From Rhizobium leguminosarum bv. trifolii WSM1325 (lineage in GTDB: Bacteria; Pseudomonadota; Alphaproteobacteria; Rhizobiales; Rhizobiaceae): a stretch of 64,000 bases of DNA. The stretch covers positions 1,984,001-2,048,000 of the forward strand of contig CP001622.1 of the NCBI GenBank assembly GCA_000023185.1. Direction: 5' to 3'. The first letter of the stretch is position 1. Each line of letters starts with the position of its first letter. Below, in pieces: positions 47,039 to 58,029 of the stretch. A program made the translations under genes and the position numbers. The notes under the pieces were generated by a model. The model saw only the letters and a program-made list of their open reading frames with translations, ran no database searches and was not told the origin of the DNA.

Positions 47039-48256
47039 GTGGGTGTGTTCGACCGTCAGAAAAGCAATCATGAACCGCGATGGCTCGGATCGTCGGCGCA
47101 AACGCGCACGCCTCTGATTCCCTCCATTTCGGCGGCGCGCTGGTTGCTGGTCCTGGTCGTTGCTGCCGGCGTCTATTTCTTCTACGGCTTCCTCGTGCCG
47201 GTGCTCGCAGCCCTCGTCATCGGCTTTGCCAGCTGGCCGCTCTACCGCAAACTTCTTGCCCGCGTCGGCGGCAATACGACGATCGCCGCGACCATCGCGA
47301 TCATCATGATCATCACCTTCCTGGTCATCCCGATCGGGCTTGCGGTCACCTATACGACGGGCGAAGTGCGCACCTGGGTCACCTGGGCGATCCATGCCAA
47401 CCGCGTCGGCGCCCCGACGCCCGACTGGATCGTCGCACTGCCTTGGGCCGGTGCCTATCTCAATGAAGTCTGGACGAGATATATCGGCAGCCCCGGCGCC
47501 CTCGGCGAAGTCATCCAGGCGGTCAGCGGCGCCAATATCGGCAACATATACCGCGCCGTGCTCGCGGCCGGGGGCGGCGCCTTCCATCTGCTGCTGACCC
47601 TGCTCTTCATGCTGATCGCGCTGTTCTTCGTCTATCGCGACGGTTTTTCCTTTTCCAAGCAGATCGACATGCTGGGCGAGCGCATCCTGCCCAACCGCTG
47701 GGAGCGCATTTCCCGCGTCGTGCCGGCGACGATCAGCTCCACCGTCATGGGCATGACGCTGATCGCGATCGGAGAAGGCATCGTGCTCGGCCTTGCCTAC
47801 TGGATTGCCGGCGTGCCCTCGCCGGTGACGCTCGGCGTTTTGACCGGTGTGATGGCGCTGATACCGGGCGGTGCGCCGCTCTCCTTCACGCTGGTCTCCA
47901 TCTATCTGCTGGCGAGCGGCTCGCATGTCGCCGGCATCGGTCTCTTCGTCTGGGGGACGGTCGAGCTCTTCATCGTCGACAAGACCTTGCGGCCGAAACT
48001 CGTCGGCGGTCCGATCAAGCTGCCCTTCCTACCGACCTTCTTCGGCCTCGTCGGCGGCGTCAAGACGATGGGTTTCCTCGGCCTCTTCATCGGCCCGGTG
48101 CTGATGGCGCTGATCGTCGCCATCTGGCGCGAGTGGATCCACGAGGCCCGCAACGCCGATAAGAGCGAAACCGGGCCGCAGATCATCATCGACGAACAGG
48201 CCCCGCCGCCGGTCCCCGGTTCACCGAAAACCATGCCGCGCGTCGCCGAAGGCTGA
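47039..48256 (+). CDS. AI-2E family transporter
   Basis: A 405-residue inner-membrane protein with about eight hydrophobic segments. It has the AI-2E family layout: WLLVLVVAAGVYFFYGFLVP, the helix PLYRKLLARVGGNTTIAATI, a middle soluble part, FMLIALFFVYRDGFSFSKQI, LIPGGAPLSFTLVSIYLL and a C-terminal FIGPVLMALIVAIWREW. Members are permeases once linked to autoinducer-2 export, and some are Na+/H+ antiporters. The tail is Pro-rich. A GTG start at 47039 follows AAGAAGAGG. Confidence 0.87.
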   Translation: MGVFDRQKSNHEPRWLGSSAQTRTPLIPSISAARWLLVLVVAAGVYFFYGFLVPVLAALVIGFASWPLYRKLLARVGGNTTIAATIAIIMIITFLVIPIGLAVTYTTGEVRTWVTWAIHANRVGAPTPDWIVALPWAGAYLNEVWTRYIGSPGALGEVIQAVSGANIGNIYRAVLAAGGGAFHLLLTLLFMLIALFFVYRDGFSFSKQIDMLGERILPNRWERISRVVPATISSTVMGMTLIAIGEGIVLGLAYWIAGVPSPVTLGVLTGVMALIPGGAPLSFTLVSIYLLASGSHVAGIGLFVWGTVELFIVDKTLRPKLVGGPIKLPFLPTFFGLVGGVKTMGFLGLFIGPVLMALIVAIWREWIHEARNADKSETGPQIIIDEQAPPPVPGSPKTMPRVAEG

Positions 48257-48275
48257 ACATGGCTTCGCAGACCGG

Positions 48276-48734
48276 CTAACCCAGCCGCTTTTCCATGAAC
48301 AGGCTGAGCGGATCCGGCAGATAGCTGCCGAAAGGCTCGATTTCCCGATATCCGTATTTGCGGTAGAGAGCGATCGCCTCGGGCTGGTAGATGCCGGTTT
48401 CGAGCCGGATCGCCGTCAGCTCCTTTTCTCCTGCGATTGCTTCGAGCGCATTCATCAGGCCGCTGGCGATTCTCAGCCCCCTCGCCTCGGGATCGACGAA
48501 CATGCGCTTGATCTCAGCCGTGCCGTCACCGGCCTCGACCAGAGCGCAGCAGCCGACGATCGCATCGCCGTTGCGCGCGACGAGGAAGCTCACCGAAGGC
48601 TTCTCCAGCACGGAGAGGTCGACCAGATGGTTGCTTTCCGCCGGATAGAGCGATTGCGCATAGGCATCGGAAAGATCGAGAAGGCGGATGACGCCCTCCT
48701 GGCGCGGCGGCTCATGGGCGATGGTGACGGACAT
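48276..48734 (-). CDS. GNAT family N-acetyltransferase
   Basis: A 152-residue acetyltransferase. VGCCALVEAGDGTAEIKRMF leads into the acetyl-CoA loop VDPEARGLRIASGLMNALEA near residue 85, then IRLETGIYQPEAIALYRKYG and FGSYLPDPLSLFMEK. It resembles the IaaT/YedL-like branch (COG0454). The substrate is unknown. Convergent with the AI-2E permease. Confidence 0.88.
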   Translation of the reverse strand: MSVTIAHEPPRQEGVIRLLDLSDAYAQSLYPAESNHLVDLSVLEKPSVSFLVARNGDAIVGCCALVEAGDGTAEIKRMFVDPEARGLRIASGLMNALEAIAGEKELTAIRLETGIYQPEAIALYRKYGYREIEPFGSYLPDPLSLFMEKRLG

Positions 48735-48863
48735 GTTGGCTCCCTCTGCCGGCGCGTAACAAAATTTTCCCCGATATGACGGAGAGTTAATACCCTTGCC
48801 TTCATTCGGTTGGAATTGCGCCCTCTAAGACGATGAGGTGCTCAATAATCAAGGAAGCAAAAT

Positions 48864-49283
48864 ATGCAAGCGGTGCTGATCGCGATGACCATTCTCGGCT
48901 GCGACGATTCCATCAGCCAGTGCAATTATGTCGCGACGGTCGATAAACGCTGGGAAACTGTTTCCGCCTGTGATGCCGAAGCCGAACGACGGCTGAAGAC
49001 CTATGTGAATGTCAACTATCCCTCGGTGATCGCGGTGTGCGAGGCGCCGAAAGCCATCGCCGCCGCCGAGCCGCCGAAACCAGCGCCCGCGCCTGCCGCC
49101 GCGCCCGAGGTCGCCGTCGCAGCGCCCCAACCAGCAGGAAGGATTGCCGGTTTTGCTGAAGGCATCGCCGGACAGGTCCGCGCCCACCTGCCCTCGGGCA
49201 GAAGCGTCAAGGACACACTCACCAAGCCGGTGCATTTCGTCTCCGCCAGTTATTCCTGGGTGGTGACGCGGCTAGCTGATTAG
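48864..49283 (+). CDS. Hypothetical protein, conserved type
   Basis: A 139-residue protein. The N-terminal ~60 residues contain four Cys (GCDDSISQCNYVATVD, SACDAEAE, AVCEAPK). The middle is an Ala/Pro-rich linker, and the C-terminus is a short basic/hydrophobic region (HLPSGRSVKDTLTKPVHFVS). No domain is recognised. AGGAAGC precedes the ATG. Its last four bases overlap the end of the convergent DUF2336 gene. Confidence 0.7.
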   Translation: MQAVLIAMTILGCDDSISQCNYVATVDKRWETVSACDAEAERRLKTYVNVNYPSVIAVCEAPKAIAAAEPPKPAPAPAAAPEVAVAAPQPAGRIAGFAEGIAGQVRAHLPSGRSVKDTLTKPVHFVSASYSWVVTRLAD

Positions 49284-50407
49284 GCCGCCGCAAGCGCCGC
49301 ATAGACGCGGGCCGATTGTCGCTGCTCGTTAACGTGCAGCTTTTCTACCATGTCGAGCAGTTCGCCGATCGCGCCATGCGCATCGTGATGGCGGAATCTT
49401 TCGAGAAGACGGCCGCAGACATTGCCGAGCACGCTGCCCGGCGCTTTTCTGGCGGCATCGCGCCACAGCATCGTCGCCTCGACGAAGATCACGCTGATAT
49501 CCCTCGGCAGGCCGGCGGACTCGTAGAGCGCGCGCACGGCATGCATGCGCCCGGTGGCCAGGATCGAGCGCACGCGGCGCTCGCTGCACGCGGTCAGATC
49601 GACAATCGCGCCGGCGAAGAAATCCACCTTTCCGGCGCAGAGCGCATGCATCAGGAAGGACGGCGTCAGCCGGCCGTTGAGGCGCAGATGCGTCACGAGA
49701 TCGGGTATTTCGCGCGGGGCGATGTCGCCGGCGATCGAAACGATGGCTGCCTCGGTCGCCTCGCGGCTGATGCGCTGAAGCCGCTGCAGGCCGATTGCCG
49801 CCTGCGCCAGCGGCAGCCCGATCAGCGCATTGCTGACATGCTGGGTGAGCAGCTGGCGGGCATCGGCGGGAAGATCGCTGCGGTCGAGAAGCAGGTTGCG
49901 GACGTCGCAGCAGTCGCCGAGCCGTTCGGCAATGCGTTTCAACGACAGGCTGGAGATCACCGCGCCGTCATTCTCCAGCAGGCAGAGCAGTTCTTCCTCG
50001 TCGCCGACCTCCGCAAGGGCGGCGGAAACCGGTCGCGTCACATGCGCTCTGGCGGCGATCAGCATGCGGGTGGCGCCGTTGCCGCGCGCGGCGAGGTCGA
50101 CGAGATCGGCATCGCTCAAAAGCGGCGAGCAGGTCACCGCGTGGCAGGCGACCTCGGGCTGGTCTTCGGCAAGCGAAAGAATCAGGTTACGCGGCGCATC
50201 GGGCGACCAGGCGATCGCCTCGGCAAGCGCAAGCCGCACGCGCGGCGACGGATCGTCGAGAAGAAAGGTCATCGCCATTTCGGCCGCCGCCCGCTCGTCT
50301 GCGGACATTTCGGACTGCAGATAGGCACGCCCGAGGGCGTTTGCGGCCCGGGCCCGGTCACCGGTCTTGGCCGTTTCGATCCAACGAAGGAAAGCTTCTA
50401 CGATCAC
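49280..50407 (-). CDS. DUF2336 domain-containing protein
   Basis: A 375-residue, almost entirely helical protein of the DUF2336 family common in alphaproteobacteria. HEAT-like repeats are visible: FLLDDPSPRVRLALAEAIAW, ILSLAEDQPEVACHAVTCSP, and RISREATEAAIVSIAGDIAP further on. Related proteins are encoded near motility, chemotaxis or cell-cycle genes but the function is unknown. A GTG start at 50407 was preferred, giving MIVEAFLRWIETA; ATG 50452 is the alternative. Confidence 0.82.
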   Translation of the reverse strand: MIVEAFLRWIETAKTGDRARAANALGRAYLQSEMSADERAAAEMAMTFLLDDPSPRVRLALAEAIAWSPDAPRNLILSLAEDQPEVACHAVTCSPLLSDADLVDLAARGNGATRMLIAARAHVTRPVSAALAEVGDEEELLCLLENDGAVISSLSLKRIAERLGDCCDVRNLLLDRSDLPADARQLLTQHVSNALIGLPLAQAAIGLQRLQRISREATEAAIVSIAGDIAPREIPDLVTHLRLNGRLTPSFLMHALCAGKVDFFAGAIVDLTACSERRVRSILATGRMHAVRALYESAGLPRDISVIFVEATMLWRDAARKAPGSVLGNVCGRLLERFRHHDAHGAIGELLDMVEKLHVNEQRQSARVYAALAAA

Positions 50408-50529
50408 GCGACGCCCCAGCACTTGAACGCGATTCCCTCGCGCTCCATTCAATGTTGCGACCGTAGCGGCAAAAGGTTTAAGATTGGTTCACCATGTTTC
50501 TTAAGCCTTTGGACGCCTGGCGGTTGGGC

Positions 50530-51141
50530 TCAGCCTTGCTGGGGCTTCGGCCGGATCATCTCGAAAACATCGCTGCCTTCGCTGTAATCCATGTAGCCCA
50601 TCCGGGCCAAAGGTCGGGCGATTGACATGTCGAGGCGGCCGTCCCTGACGATCGCTTCATCGATACGGATGCCGACCACTTCCCCGAAGACGAGGACGTT
50701 CTCGGACGGTTCTCCCGACAGCGTCTTCGGCTCGATGATCTCGGTGACCTTGCATTCGAGCACCGCGAAAGCCTCGTCGACATAGGGCGCGTCGATCAGT
50801 TCGGCCTGCTTCGGCGTCAGGCCGGCGAAGTCGAATTCGCTGTCGCCGTAGGGTAGCGCCGCCGAGGAGAGGTTCATCTTCTCGGCGAGATCGCGGCTGA
50901 CGAAATTGCAGGTGAAGACGCCGGTCTCGGCCGCGTTGCGCTGGCTGTGCTTGCGTCCGGCGGAAGAAAACATCACCAGCTTCGGCCGGTCTGCAACGGC
51001 GTTGAAGAAGGAATAGGGCGCGAGATTGATCGAACCATCCCTGCCCTTGCTGCCGATCCAGCCGATCGGGCGCGGCGACACGATCGCCTTGAACGGATCA
51101 TGCGCGAGCCCGTGCCGGTTGCTGTCGGTGGTGTAAAACAT
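50530..51141 (-). CDS. Flavin reductase family protein
   Basis: A 203-residue FMN-binding split-barrel protein of the flavin reductase-like (DIM6/NTAB) family. Features are KAIVSPRPIGWIGSKGRDGS, NLAPYSFFNAVADRPKLVMF with the FMN phosphate site and NAAETGVFTCNFVSRDLAEK; later VDEAFAVLECKVTEIIEP and VLVFGEVVGIRI. It could reduce flavin for a partner or be a flavin-linked oxygenase component. Its ATG overlaps the nitroreductase stop by one base, so the two enzymes are coupled. Confidence 0.88.
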   Translation of the reverse strand: MFYTTDSNRHGLAHDPFKAIVSPRPIGWIGSKGRDGSINLAPYSFFNAVADRPKLVMFSSAGRKHSQRNAAETGVFTCNFVSRDLAEKMNLSSAALPYGDSEFDFAGLTPKQAELIDAPYVDEAFAVLECKVTEIIEPKTLSGEPSENVLVFGEVVGIRIDEAIVRDGRLDMSIARPLARMGYMDYSEGSDVFEMIRPKPQQG

Positions 51142-51725
51142 CAGTCTTCTCCGCCGACCCAGGTTACGGTATCGGCAAGTTCCGGCCGCGGCCGCTCGAT
51201 CGCCGGAAATGTCGTCGAGCCGATATGAATGAAGCCCGCCACCTTTTCATCAGGCCCGACGCCGAGCAGTGGATAAGCACGCCCGTCATAGGCAAACCAC
51301 TCCGTCAGCCAGTTGGCGACATAACCATTGGCATTGGCAGCGAGGATGACGTTGAAGCAAAGCGCGCCGGCCGACATCAGTTGCTCCCATTCCGGGATCT
51401 TGATATGCGGCCCCGCCTTGCTGACGATGGCGACGACCACCGGCGCACGGGTGAAACGGCTGCGCTCGACCTGAATCATCTCTTCGGAAAGGTCTGGCTT
51501 TGTCTGAAGTGCCAGCGCCAGCAGCTCCTCGCCGAGACGCACGCGCTGCTCTCCGCGATAGACGATGAAGCGCCAGGGCGCGATCTTGCCGTGATCGGGA
51601 ACACGCGAGGCAAGACGCAGGATTTCCTCGATCTCGGCCTTCTCGGGGCCTGGCTCGCACATCTGGAAAGCGGGAATGGAGCGGCGCACGGCGAGGTAGT
51701 CGATCAGCTTGATATCGGATTTCAT
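51141..51725 (-). CDS. Nitroreductase family protein
   Basis: A 194-residue flavoenzyme. The FMN-binding RRSIPAFQM is at residue ~14, [20 protein letters not shown] at ~42, [19 protein letters not shown] at ~120, then the C-terminal [20 protein letters not shown]. It probably uses NAD(P)H to reduce nitro, quinone or unsaturated compounds (YdjA-like). The start at ATG 51725 is preceded by GAG. Coupled to the flavin reductase gene downstream. Confidence 0.9.
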   Translation of the reverse strand: MKSDIKLIDYLAVRRSIPAFQMCEPGPEKAEIEEILRLASRVPDHGKIAPWRFIVYRGEQRVRLGEELLALALQTKPDLSEEMIQVERSRFTRAPVVVAIVSKAGPHIKIPEWEQLMSAGALCFNVILAANANGYVANWLTEWFAYDGRAYPLLGVGPDEKVAGFIHIGSTTFPAIERPRPELADTVTWVGGED

Positions 51726-51838
51726 ACGGGAGAAGCTCTCATTTTTATGCTGCTGCAAAGGGTGGGTCTTGAATTTGCCATCGCGTTGGTCTTGAAGTGA
51801 CCTTTGCGATTTCAGAAGTCAATCGGTTCACGAAACAG

Positions 51839-52939
51839 ATGTTTGGCATTTTGCCTTTTGCACGCATCGGCCTTGCCATTGCCCTGATGGTATTGATGCC
51901 CCTCGGCGCCGGCGCTCAGGATGCCTTCAAGGAATTCAAACAGCTTGAATCGACACCGAAGATGCCGAAGCTCGATGCCTTCATCGCGCCTGGCACTGTG
52001 CCCGATGGGGTCAAGCTGCGCGACGTCCCGATGGAGGCCAAGCTGACGGCGGACGGCACGCCGGTTGAGGAGGGCCTTTCCTGGTACGTCTTCAGCCCGA
52101 TCGCCGGAGCCGACGGCAAGCTGCCGCTGATCGCCAGCGCCAAGGGCGGCCCCGCCGCCTTTCAGCTCGCCCCCGGCGATTATTTCGTCAACGTCTCCTT
52201 CGGCCGCGCCGGCGTCACCAAGAAACTGACCGTGCCCGCTGACGGCGAGATCGACAAGCAGGTGATGGTGCTCGATGCCGGCGGTCTGCTGCTCAATGCC
52301 GTCTCCGGCGCCGATGCCCGCATCCGCCCCGACCAGTTGAGCTTCTCGATCTATTCCTCGGAAGTGCGCGACGATGGCGAGCGTGGCCTCGTTATGGCCG
52401 ATATCTCGCCGAATACCGTCGTCCGTCTCAATGCCGGCACCTATCACATCGTTTCCGAATATGGCAGCGTCAACGCCGTGATCCGCGCCGACATCCAGGT
52501 CGAGGCCGGCAAGCTGACCGAGGCGACGATCCAGCATCGCGCCGCGCAGATCACCTTCAAGCTGGTCTCCGATGCCGGCGGCGAGGCGATCGCCGATACC
52601 GCATGGTCGATCCTGACGGCGGCCGGCGACAGCGTCGGCGAAAGTGTCAGCGCCTTCCCCACCATGGTTCTCGCCGAAGGCGGATATTCCGCCGTCGCCC
52701 GCAACAAGGACAAGATCTACCAGCGCGATTTCACCGTCGTCGCCGGCAGGAACACCGATGTCGAGGTTCTGATGAAGGACCAGCAGCCGCAGCCGCCCGT
52801 GAGCGACGCGGCCCGCACGGTACAGCAGGTGCCGGTCGGCACACCGCCGCCGCCGGGTGTCCAGCCAGCTCCGGTGGCACCGCTGCCCTCCTACGAACAG
52901 CTCGTGCCGCAGGGCGGCGACGACACCAGCCTCGATTGA
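51839..52939 (+). CDS. Exported hypothetical protein with repeated beta domains
   Basis: A 366-residue protein with a signal peptide (IGLAIALMVLMPLGAGAQ). The mature part looks like repeated beta-sandwich units of the carboxypeptidase-regulatory kind: VEEGLSWYVFSPIAGADGKL ... AFQLAPGDYFVNVSFGRAG, then VVRLNAGTYHIVSEYGSVNA and MVLAEGGYSAVARNKDKIYQ. The tail is Gln/Pro-rich. Probably periplasmic. A GTG at 51797 would add 14 residues and spoil the signal peptide. The function is unknown. Confidence 0.72.
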   Translation: MFGILPFARIGLAIALMVLMPLGAGAQDAFKEFKQLESTPKMPKLDAFIAPGTVPDGVKLRDVPMEAKLTADGTPVEEGLSWYVFSPIAGADGKLPLIASAKGGPAAFQLAPGDYFVNVSFGRAGVTKKLTVPADGEIDKQVMVLDAGGLLLNAVSGADARIRPDQLSFSIYSSEVRDDGERGLVMADISPNTVVRLNAGTYHIVSEYGSVNAVIRADIQVEAGKLTEATIQHRAAQITFKLVSDAGGEAIADTAWSILTAAGDSVGESVSAFPTMVLAEGGYSAVARNKDKIYQRDFTVVAGRNTDVEVLMKDQQPQPPVSDAARTVQQVPVGTPPPPGVQPAPVAPLPSYEQLVPQGGDDTSLD

Positions 52940-53134
52940 TTTTTCCGTGAGCGGTTTCGGCTCGAGCCGACGTCGGCGCCACTGAGAAGACGGATCGCGG
53001 CCAGAAGCCCCCCGGCCGTGCAGCTCAGCAGTGCTCAGGCGCGGATTCCATCATTGGCATAGAGTATTTTTCTGAAACGCACCCGGTCTTGGGGTGACAC
53101 GTTCCGATAAACATTATGGCCAGAGATCAGCTTC

Positions 53135-53161
53135 CGACAGCGCCGAAGCCAGGCGCTGTCG
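53135..53161 (-). terminator. Hairpin downstream of thrS
   Basis: A ten-base perfect stem, CGACAGCGCC/GGCGCTGTCG, lies just beyond the thrS stop. It lacks a T-run on the minus strand, so it may act as an mRNA 3' end or pause rather than a strict intrinsic terminator. Confidence 0.55.
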
Positions 53162-53175
53162 GTTCCCGGCCGTTT

Positions 53176-55161
53176 TCAGGCCGCCTTGGCTTTTTTTGCT
53201 TCGGCCTTCCGACGGATGTCAGGCGGTGTCGCTTCGAGGGCAAGGCTCTCGACGGCGGCGTCGAGCCCCATCGAAACCTGGTCCTGGCTGCCGAGGCGGC
53301 GGATGTTGACCGTGCGCTCCTCGGCTTCCTTCCTGCCGCAGACGATGATGACAGGAACCTTCGTGACCGAATGCTCGCGGACCTTGTAGTTGATCTTCTC
53401 GTTGCGGAAATCGGTTTCAACGTTGAGACCGGCCTCGCGCAGCGCCTCGGCCACTTCAAGCCCGTAGGCGTCGGCTTCCGAGGTGATCGTTGCGACCACC
53501 ACCTGCAGCGGCGATACCCAGAGTGGCATATGGCCGGCAAAGTTCTCGATCAGGATGCCGAGGAAGCGCTCCATCGAGCCGCAGATGGCGCGGTGGATCA
53601 TCACCGGCTGCGTCTTTTCGGAGTTGCTGTCGATGTAGAAGGCGCCGAAGCGTTCCGGCAGGTTGAAGTCGACCTGCGTCGTGCCGCACTGCCATTCTCG
53701 GCCGATCGCATCCTTCAGCGTATATTCGAACTTCGGACCGTAGAAGGCGCCCTCGCCCGGCAGGATGCCGGTCTTGATGTTGTTCGACTGCTGCTGGATC
53801 GTCTCCAGCACGCCCATCATCACGCTTTCGGCGCGGTCCCAGAGATCGTCCGAGCCGACGCGCTTGTCCGGCCTTGTCGAGAGCTTGATGGTGACTTCGT
53901 CGAAGCCGAAATCCTTATAGACCGAAAGAATCAGGTCGTTGATCTTCAGGCATTCGGCGGCCATCTGCTCGTCCGTGCAGAAGATATGCGCATCGTCCTG
54001 CGTGAAGCCGCGCACGCGCATCAGCCCGTGCAGCGCGCCCGACGGCTCGTAACGGTGGACATTGCCGAATTCGGCCAGCCGGATCGGCAGTTCGCGGTAG
54101 GATTTCAGCCCGTGCTTGAAGATCTGGATATGGCCGGGGCAGTTCATCGGCTTCAGCGCGAAGACGCGATCATCGTCGGTGTCGTCGCCGGCAACCGTTA
54201 CCTTGAACATGTTGTCGCGATACCAGCCCCAGTGGCCGGAGGTCTCCCACAGCGACTTGTCGAGCACCTGTGGCGCATTGACTTCCTGATAGTCGCCGGC
54301 CAGCCGGCGGCGCATATAGGCAACCAGCGTCTGAAAGACGCGCCAGCCCTTGCCGTGCCAGAAGACGACGCCGGGACCCTCTTCCTGGAAATGGAAGAGA
54401 TCCATCTCGCGGCCGAGCCGGCGATGATCGCGCTTTTCGGCTTCGGCAAGCATATGCAGGTAGTTGTCGAGTTCCGACTGCTCGGCGAAGGCCGTGCCGT
54501 AGATGCGGCTCAGCATCGGATTGTTGCTGTCGCCGCGCCAATAGGCGCCAGCCACCTTCAAGAGCTTGAAGGCGCTGCCGATCTGGCCGGTCGAGGCCAT
54601 GTGCGGGCCGCGGCAGAGGTCGAACCAGTCGCCCTGGTAATAGATCTTGAGATCTTGCCCTTCCGGGATCGCATCGACGAGTTCGACCTTGTACTGCTCG
54701 CCCTTGTCGGCGAAGACCTGTTTCGCCTTCTCGCGCGACCAGACCTGCTTGGTGAAGGCGGCGTTGCGGGCGATGATCTCCTTCATCTTCTTTTCGATCT
54801 TCGGCAGATCGTCGAGTGTGAAGGGCTCGTTCTTGGCAAAGTCGTAATAGAAGCCGTTTTCGATGACCGGGCCGATCGTCACCTGGGTGCCGGGCCAGAT
54901 CTCCTGCACCGCTTCGGCCATGACATGCGCCGCGTCATGGCGGATGAGTTCGAGCGCGCGGTCGTCATTGCGGGTGATGATCTCGATCCTGCCCGTCGTC
55001 ACGGGATCGGAAAGGTCGCGCACGGTGCCGTCGATCGCAACGGCGACCGCCTTCTTGGCCAGCGACTTGGAAATGGATTCAGCGACATCCCGGCCGGTTG
55101 CGCCGGCATCATAGCCGCGCACGGAACCATCGGGAAATGTCAGGGAAATAGCTTGGGACAT
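53176..55161 (-). CDS. thrS: Threonyl-tRNA synthetase
   Basis: A 661-residue class II synthetase. It has an N-terminal TGS domain ([19 protein letters not shown]) and an editing domain with [12 protein letters not shown] (HxxxH type) and the SxxH/ C-x-GPH segment [10 protein letters not shown] near 210. The catalytic core carries [40 protein letters not shown] and [14 protein letters not shown]. The anticodon-binding domain is at the C-terminus ([20 protein letters not shown]). Start ATG at 55161, with GGAGAAT upstream. Monocistronic. Confidence 0.96.
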   Translation of the reverse strand: MSQAISLTFPDGSVRGYDAGATGRDVAESISKSLAKKAVAVAIDGTVRDLSDPVTTGRIEIITRNDDRALELIRHDAAHVMAEAVQEIWPGTQVTIGPVIENGFYYDFAKNEPFTLDDLPKIEKKMKEIIARNAAFTKQVWSREKAKQVFADKGEQYKVELVDAIPEGQDLKIYYQGDWFDLCRGPHMASTGQIGSAFKLLKVAGAYWRGDSNNPMLSRIYGTAFAEQSELDNYLHMLAEAEKRDHRRLGREMDLFHFQEEGPGVVFWHGKGWRVFQTLVAYMRRRLAGDYQEVNAPQVLDKSLWETSGHWGWYRDNMFKVTVAGDDTDDDRVFALKPMNCPGHIQIFKHGLKSYRELPIRLAEFGNVHRYEPSGALHGLMRVRGFTQDDAHIFCTDEQMAAECLKINDLILSVYKDFGFDEVTIKLSTRPDKRVGSDDLWDRAESVMMGVLETIQQQSNNIKTGILPGEGAFYGPKFEYTLKDAIGREWQCGTTQVDFNLPERFGAFYIDSNSEKTQPVMIHRAICGSMERFLGILIENFAGHMPLWVSPLQVVVATITSEADAYGLEVAEALREAGLNVETDFRNEKINYKVREHSVTKVPVIIVCGRKEAEERTVNIRRLGSQDQVSMGLDAAVESLALEATPPDIRRKAEAKKAKAA

Positions 55162-55313
55162 CGAAATTCTCCTTGTCCAGTCCCGCCAACGAATGCGGGT
55201 GGTTGACTGAAACGCGCCTCCGCGGAGCTGAATGCGCAGCCGCCTGATAGCCAGATTTCCTGTCTGAGTAAAGATGAAGCGGGACAATCCGGCACCGAAG
55301 CGAGGTCGTGCGT

Positions 55314-57923
55314 CTATCCCCCATAGGTCATTGTGTAATTCTTGAGTGCCGACTTCAAGGGCTGGTCGATCTCATCGTCCAGCGGCCCATCGTAAAGGCC
55401 GCGTCGCAAGAGGCTTCTTTTCAGTGCCGTGCGGGTGAAAGGCGAAAACGCCTTCAGCTCATCGGCAATCTGCCGGTCTCCCTGCCGCATTGCCAGAAGG
55501 ATGTTTTCGGCTGCATTATCCGAACTGAAGGTCGCATCATAGGCATAGGCCAGCCGATAGGCGGCTCTATTGTAGCCAGTGTCCATCGCCCGCAGATACC
55601 ACTTGATGGCTTCTTGCCGGTTGACAGCAATTCCGAGGCCATCGTCGTAGAAACGCCCGAGCGCGAACATGCCGCCGGCCGAATTCAGCTCGGCGGATTT
55701 CTTATAATATTGGAATGCGATAGCCTGATCTTGATCTTTGCCGTTCTCGTAATACCACGCAAGATTAAGAGCGCCGGCCGCAGATCCCGCATCGGCCGCC
55801 TTCTGAAACCAGTTGCGGGCGATGGTCTGGTCCTCTTTGGTGCCGATGCCATTCTGGTAGTAGTAGCCGACGGCGTTCATCGCTTCAGGATATTGCTTGA
55901 GGGCCGCCATCATGAACCAGCTGAGCGCCTTGGAGCGATCAATGGGCACGCCCTGCCCGTATTCGTAGATATCGCCCAGGGCGTATTGCGCTTTCGCATT
56001 GCCATGGGCCCCGGCCTTCGTCAGCCATTCCAGAGCTTTGCCGAAATCTTTCTGGCTTCCATCCGCTCCTCGATAGAGCGTCCCGAGCCTGTACATCGCG
56101 TCAGCAGATTTCTTGTTCGCCGCCGCTTCGTACCACTCGATCGCTTTCGCATAGTCGCGGGCGACACCATCGCCATCTTCATATTTGATGCCGAGCAGCA
56201 CCATCGCCGTGACGTTACCGGCGGCGGCGCCCTTTTCCAGATAGTCGATCGACTTGCCGTCGTCCCGCGGCAGATTGGCATCATTGGCGTACATTTGGCC
56301 AAGCTCGGCGAAGGCGTCGATGTATCCGTTCTCTGCGGCGGCCTTGAACCAGTGTACGGCTTCTCTCGAATCCTGAGTCGTACCCTCCCCTCTTTCATAC
56401 AAAAGCCCAACACAATACTGGGCCTTGGCCGAACCATTTTCGGCGGCCTTGAGATACCAGACAAAGGATTTTTGGGCGTCGGCAGTCGTACCCGAACCGT
56501 CATAGGTGCGGTCCGCAACTTCGAGAAATGCGTCGGTATCTCCTGCCTCCGCCGCCTTCTGGAACCATTCGAAAGCTTTGACCACATCCTTGGGAAGGCC
56601 GCCGCCATTTTCATAACCATAGGCAAGCACCCGCATGGCGTCTGTATCGCCGGCGGCCGCAGATTTCTCCAGCCATTTCACGCCGTTTTCGACGTCGCGA
56701 GGACCACCCGTTCCCCTATAGAGCGATTGACCGAAACGTCGGGCGCCGCTGGAATCTCCGAGTTCGGCAGATTTTCCATACCAGATGCGGGCTTCGCTCT
56801 CGTCTACCGGCACACCTTTGCCTTGCTCATACATGGCGCCCACATCTGCCATGGCACGGGCATTCCCACGAGAGGCAGCTTCCTTCATCCAGTACATGGC
56901 CTGGTCATAGCGCGGATCGGGCATCTTCAATAAAAGCAAAGCCTTGCTACGATAGGCAGCGAGTATGTCTTGCGCAATTGCCTGATCCAGCAGGCTCTCG
57001 GCCTTTGCGAAGTCACGCTTCGTCTCCCTGCCCGCCACGTAGACGTCTGCCAGCGTCCTCATCGCATTGCCGTCGCCAAGTGCCACTGCTTTCTCAAGGA
57101 GATCGAGCGCCGTCTTTCTCTGCGTCTTGTCCCCATCTCTCAGATAGTATCGAGCAAGCGTCCTCATCCCATCGGCGGAACCTTTCCGCACCAGGTCGTC
57201 CAGCATGGCAACGGCGCGGCTGGCGTTCTTCTCCGTTCCAATGCCTTTCGTGTAAAGGAATGCGATGTCCGTTGTCGCTCTCTCATGGCCCTGTTCTGCT
57301 GCGGCTGAAAGCAGTGCAAAACCCCGCTCTGCGTTAACGGGAACACCAATCCCGTCCAGGTACATCCAAGCAAGTGATCTCTTGGCAGGAATATAGCCTA
57401 GCCGATCTGCAAGTTCGAAATAGGAGCGCGCCATGACAAAGTCCTGCGCAACGCCCCAGCCCAACATGTACATCTCTCCGAGATATTCGGCGGAGCGCGG
57501 ATCGTTTGTTGCTCTTGCCTTTCTCAGCCAGGACAGCGCGGCATTGAGATCGCGCTCACGCCCGAGGCCGTAAGCAGCTGCCTCCGCCAGGTAATCCATG
57601 GAGGGTGCGTGTCCCTGGGCCGCCAACTCCTCGAATCCGGCAAGTGCCGGCTCGAATTGCTGAAGTTTGAATTTGCTGGCGAGCGAAAAATAGCGGGCGT
57701 CGATGGAGCCTGGTTCTGCCTGCAAATAGACTTCGCAAGCGGTAAGCGCATTCCGCCAATAAGCGAGATTGTCGATATCTAGGCCATCACGCGCCAGATG
57801 GCGGCACTTGGCTTCTGATGTGGGGTCATCTGCGCTTGCAGCAATTGCGGGAGAATTGGCAATGGAGATGACGAGAAAAAGTGAGGCGGTCGCGAGATAG
57901 AAGAGCTTCATTAGTGACGACAT
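55314..57923 (-). CDS. Large exported Sel1-repeat protein with peptidoglycan-binding-like C-terminus
   Basis: An 869-residue protein with a signal peptide ([20 protein letters not shown]). Residues ~90-800 are well over a dozen ~36-residue Sel1/TPR-like repeats, with units such as [20 protein letters not shown] and [20 protein letters not shown]. The last ~40 residues ([20 protein letters not shown], then [11 protein letters not shown]) resemble one half of a peptidoglycan-binding repeat. It probably scaffolds envelope proteins or wall enzymes. ATG 57911 is an alternative start. Stands alone. Confidence 0.85.
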   Translation of the reverse strand: MSSLMKLFYLATASLFLVISIANSPAIAASADDPTSEAKCRHLARDGLDIDNLAYWRNALTACEVYLQAEPGSIDARYFSLASKFKLQQFEPALAGFEELAAQGHAPSMDYLAEAAAYGLGRERDLNAALSWLRKARATNDPRSAEYLGEMYMLGWGVAQDFVMARSYFELADRLGYIPAKRSLAWMYLDGIGVPVNAERGFALLSAAAEQGHERATTDIAFLYTKGIGTEKNASRAVAMLDDLVRKGSADGMRTLARYYLRDGDKTQRKTALDLLEKAVALGDGNAMRTLADVYVAGRETKRDFAKAESLLDQAIAQDILAAYRSKALLLLKMPDPRYDQAMYWMKEAASRGNARAMADVGAMYEQGKGVPVDESEARIWYGKSAELGDSSGARRFGQSLYRGTGGPRDVENGVKWLEKSAAAGDTDAMRVLAYGYENGGGLPKDVVKAFEWFQKAAEAGDTDAFLEVADRTYDGSGTTADAQKSFVWYLKAAENGSAKAQYCVGLLYERGEGTTQDSREAVHWFKAAAENGYIDAFAELGQMYANDANLPRDDGKSIDYLEKGAAAGNVTAMVLLGIKYEDGDGVARDYAKAIEWYEAAANKKSADAMYRLGTLYRGADGSQKDFGKALEWLTKAGAHGNAKAQYALGDIYEYGQGVPIDRSKALSWFMMAALKQYPEAMNAVGYYYQNGIGTKEDQTIARNWFQKAADAGSAAGALNLAWYYENGKDQDQAIAFQYYKKSAELNSAGGMFALGRFYDDGLGIAVNRQEAIKWYLRAMDTGYNRAAYRLAYAYDATFSSDNAAENILLAMRQGDRQIADELKAFSPFTRTALKRSLLRRGLYDGPLDDEIDQPLKSALKNYTMTYGG

Positions 57924-58029
57924 TTCGAAAACTAGGACTGGAAATACAGTGATATCCGCCACTTATTCAACTGCAAGTACATTTTTCCTTCGGTAAATGA
58001 AAACCTTTGAAGGCGTGTTCTCCTTGCAT

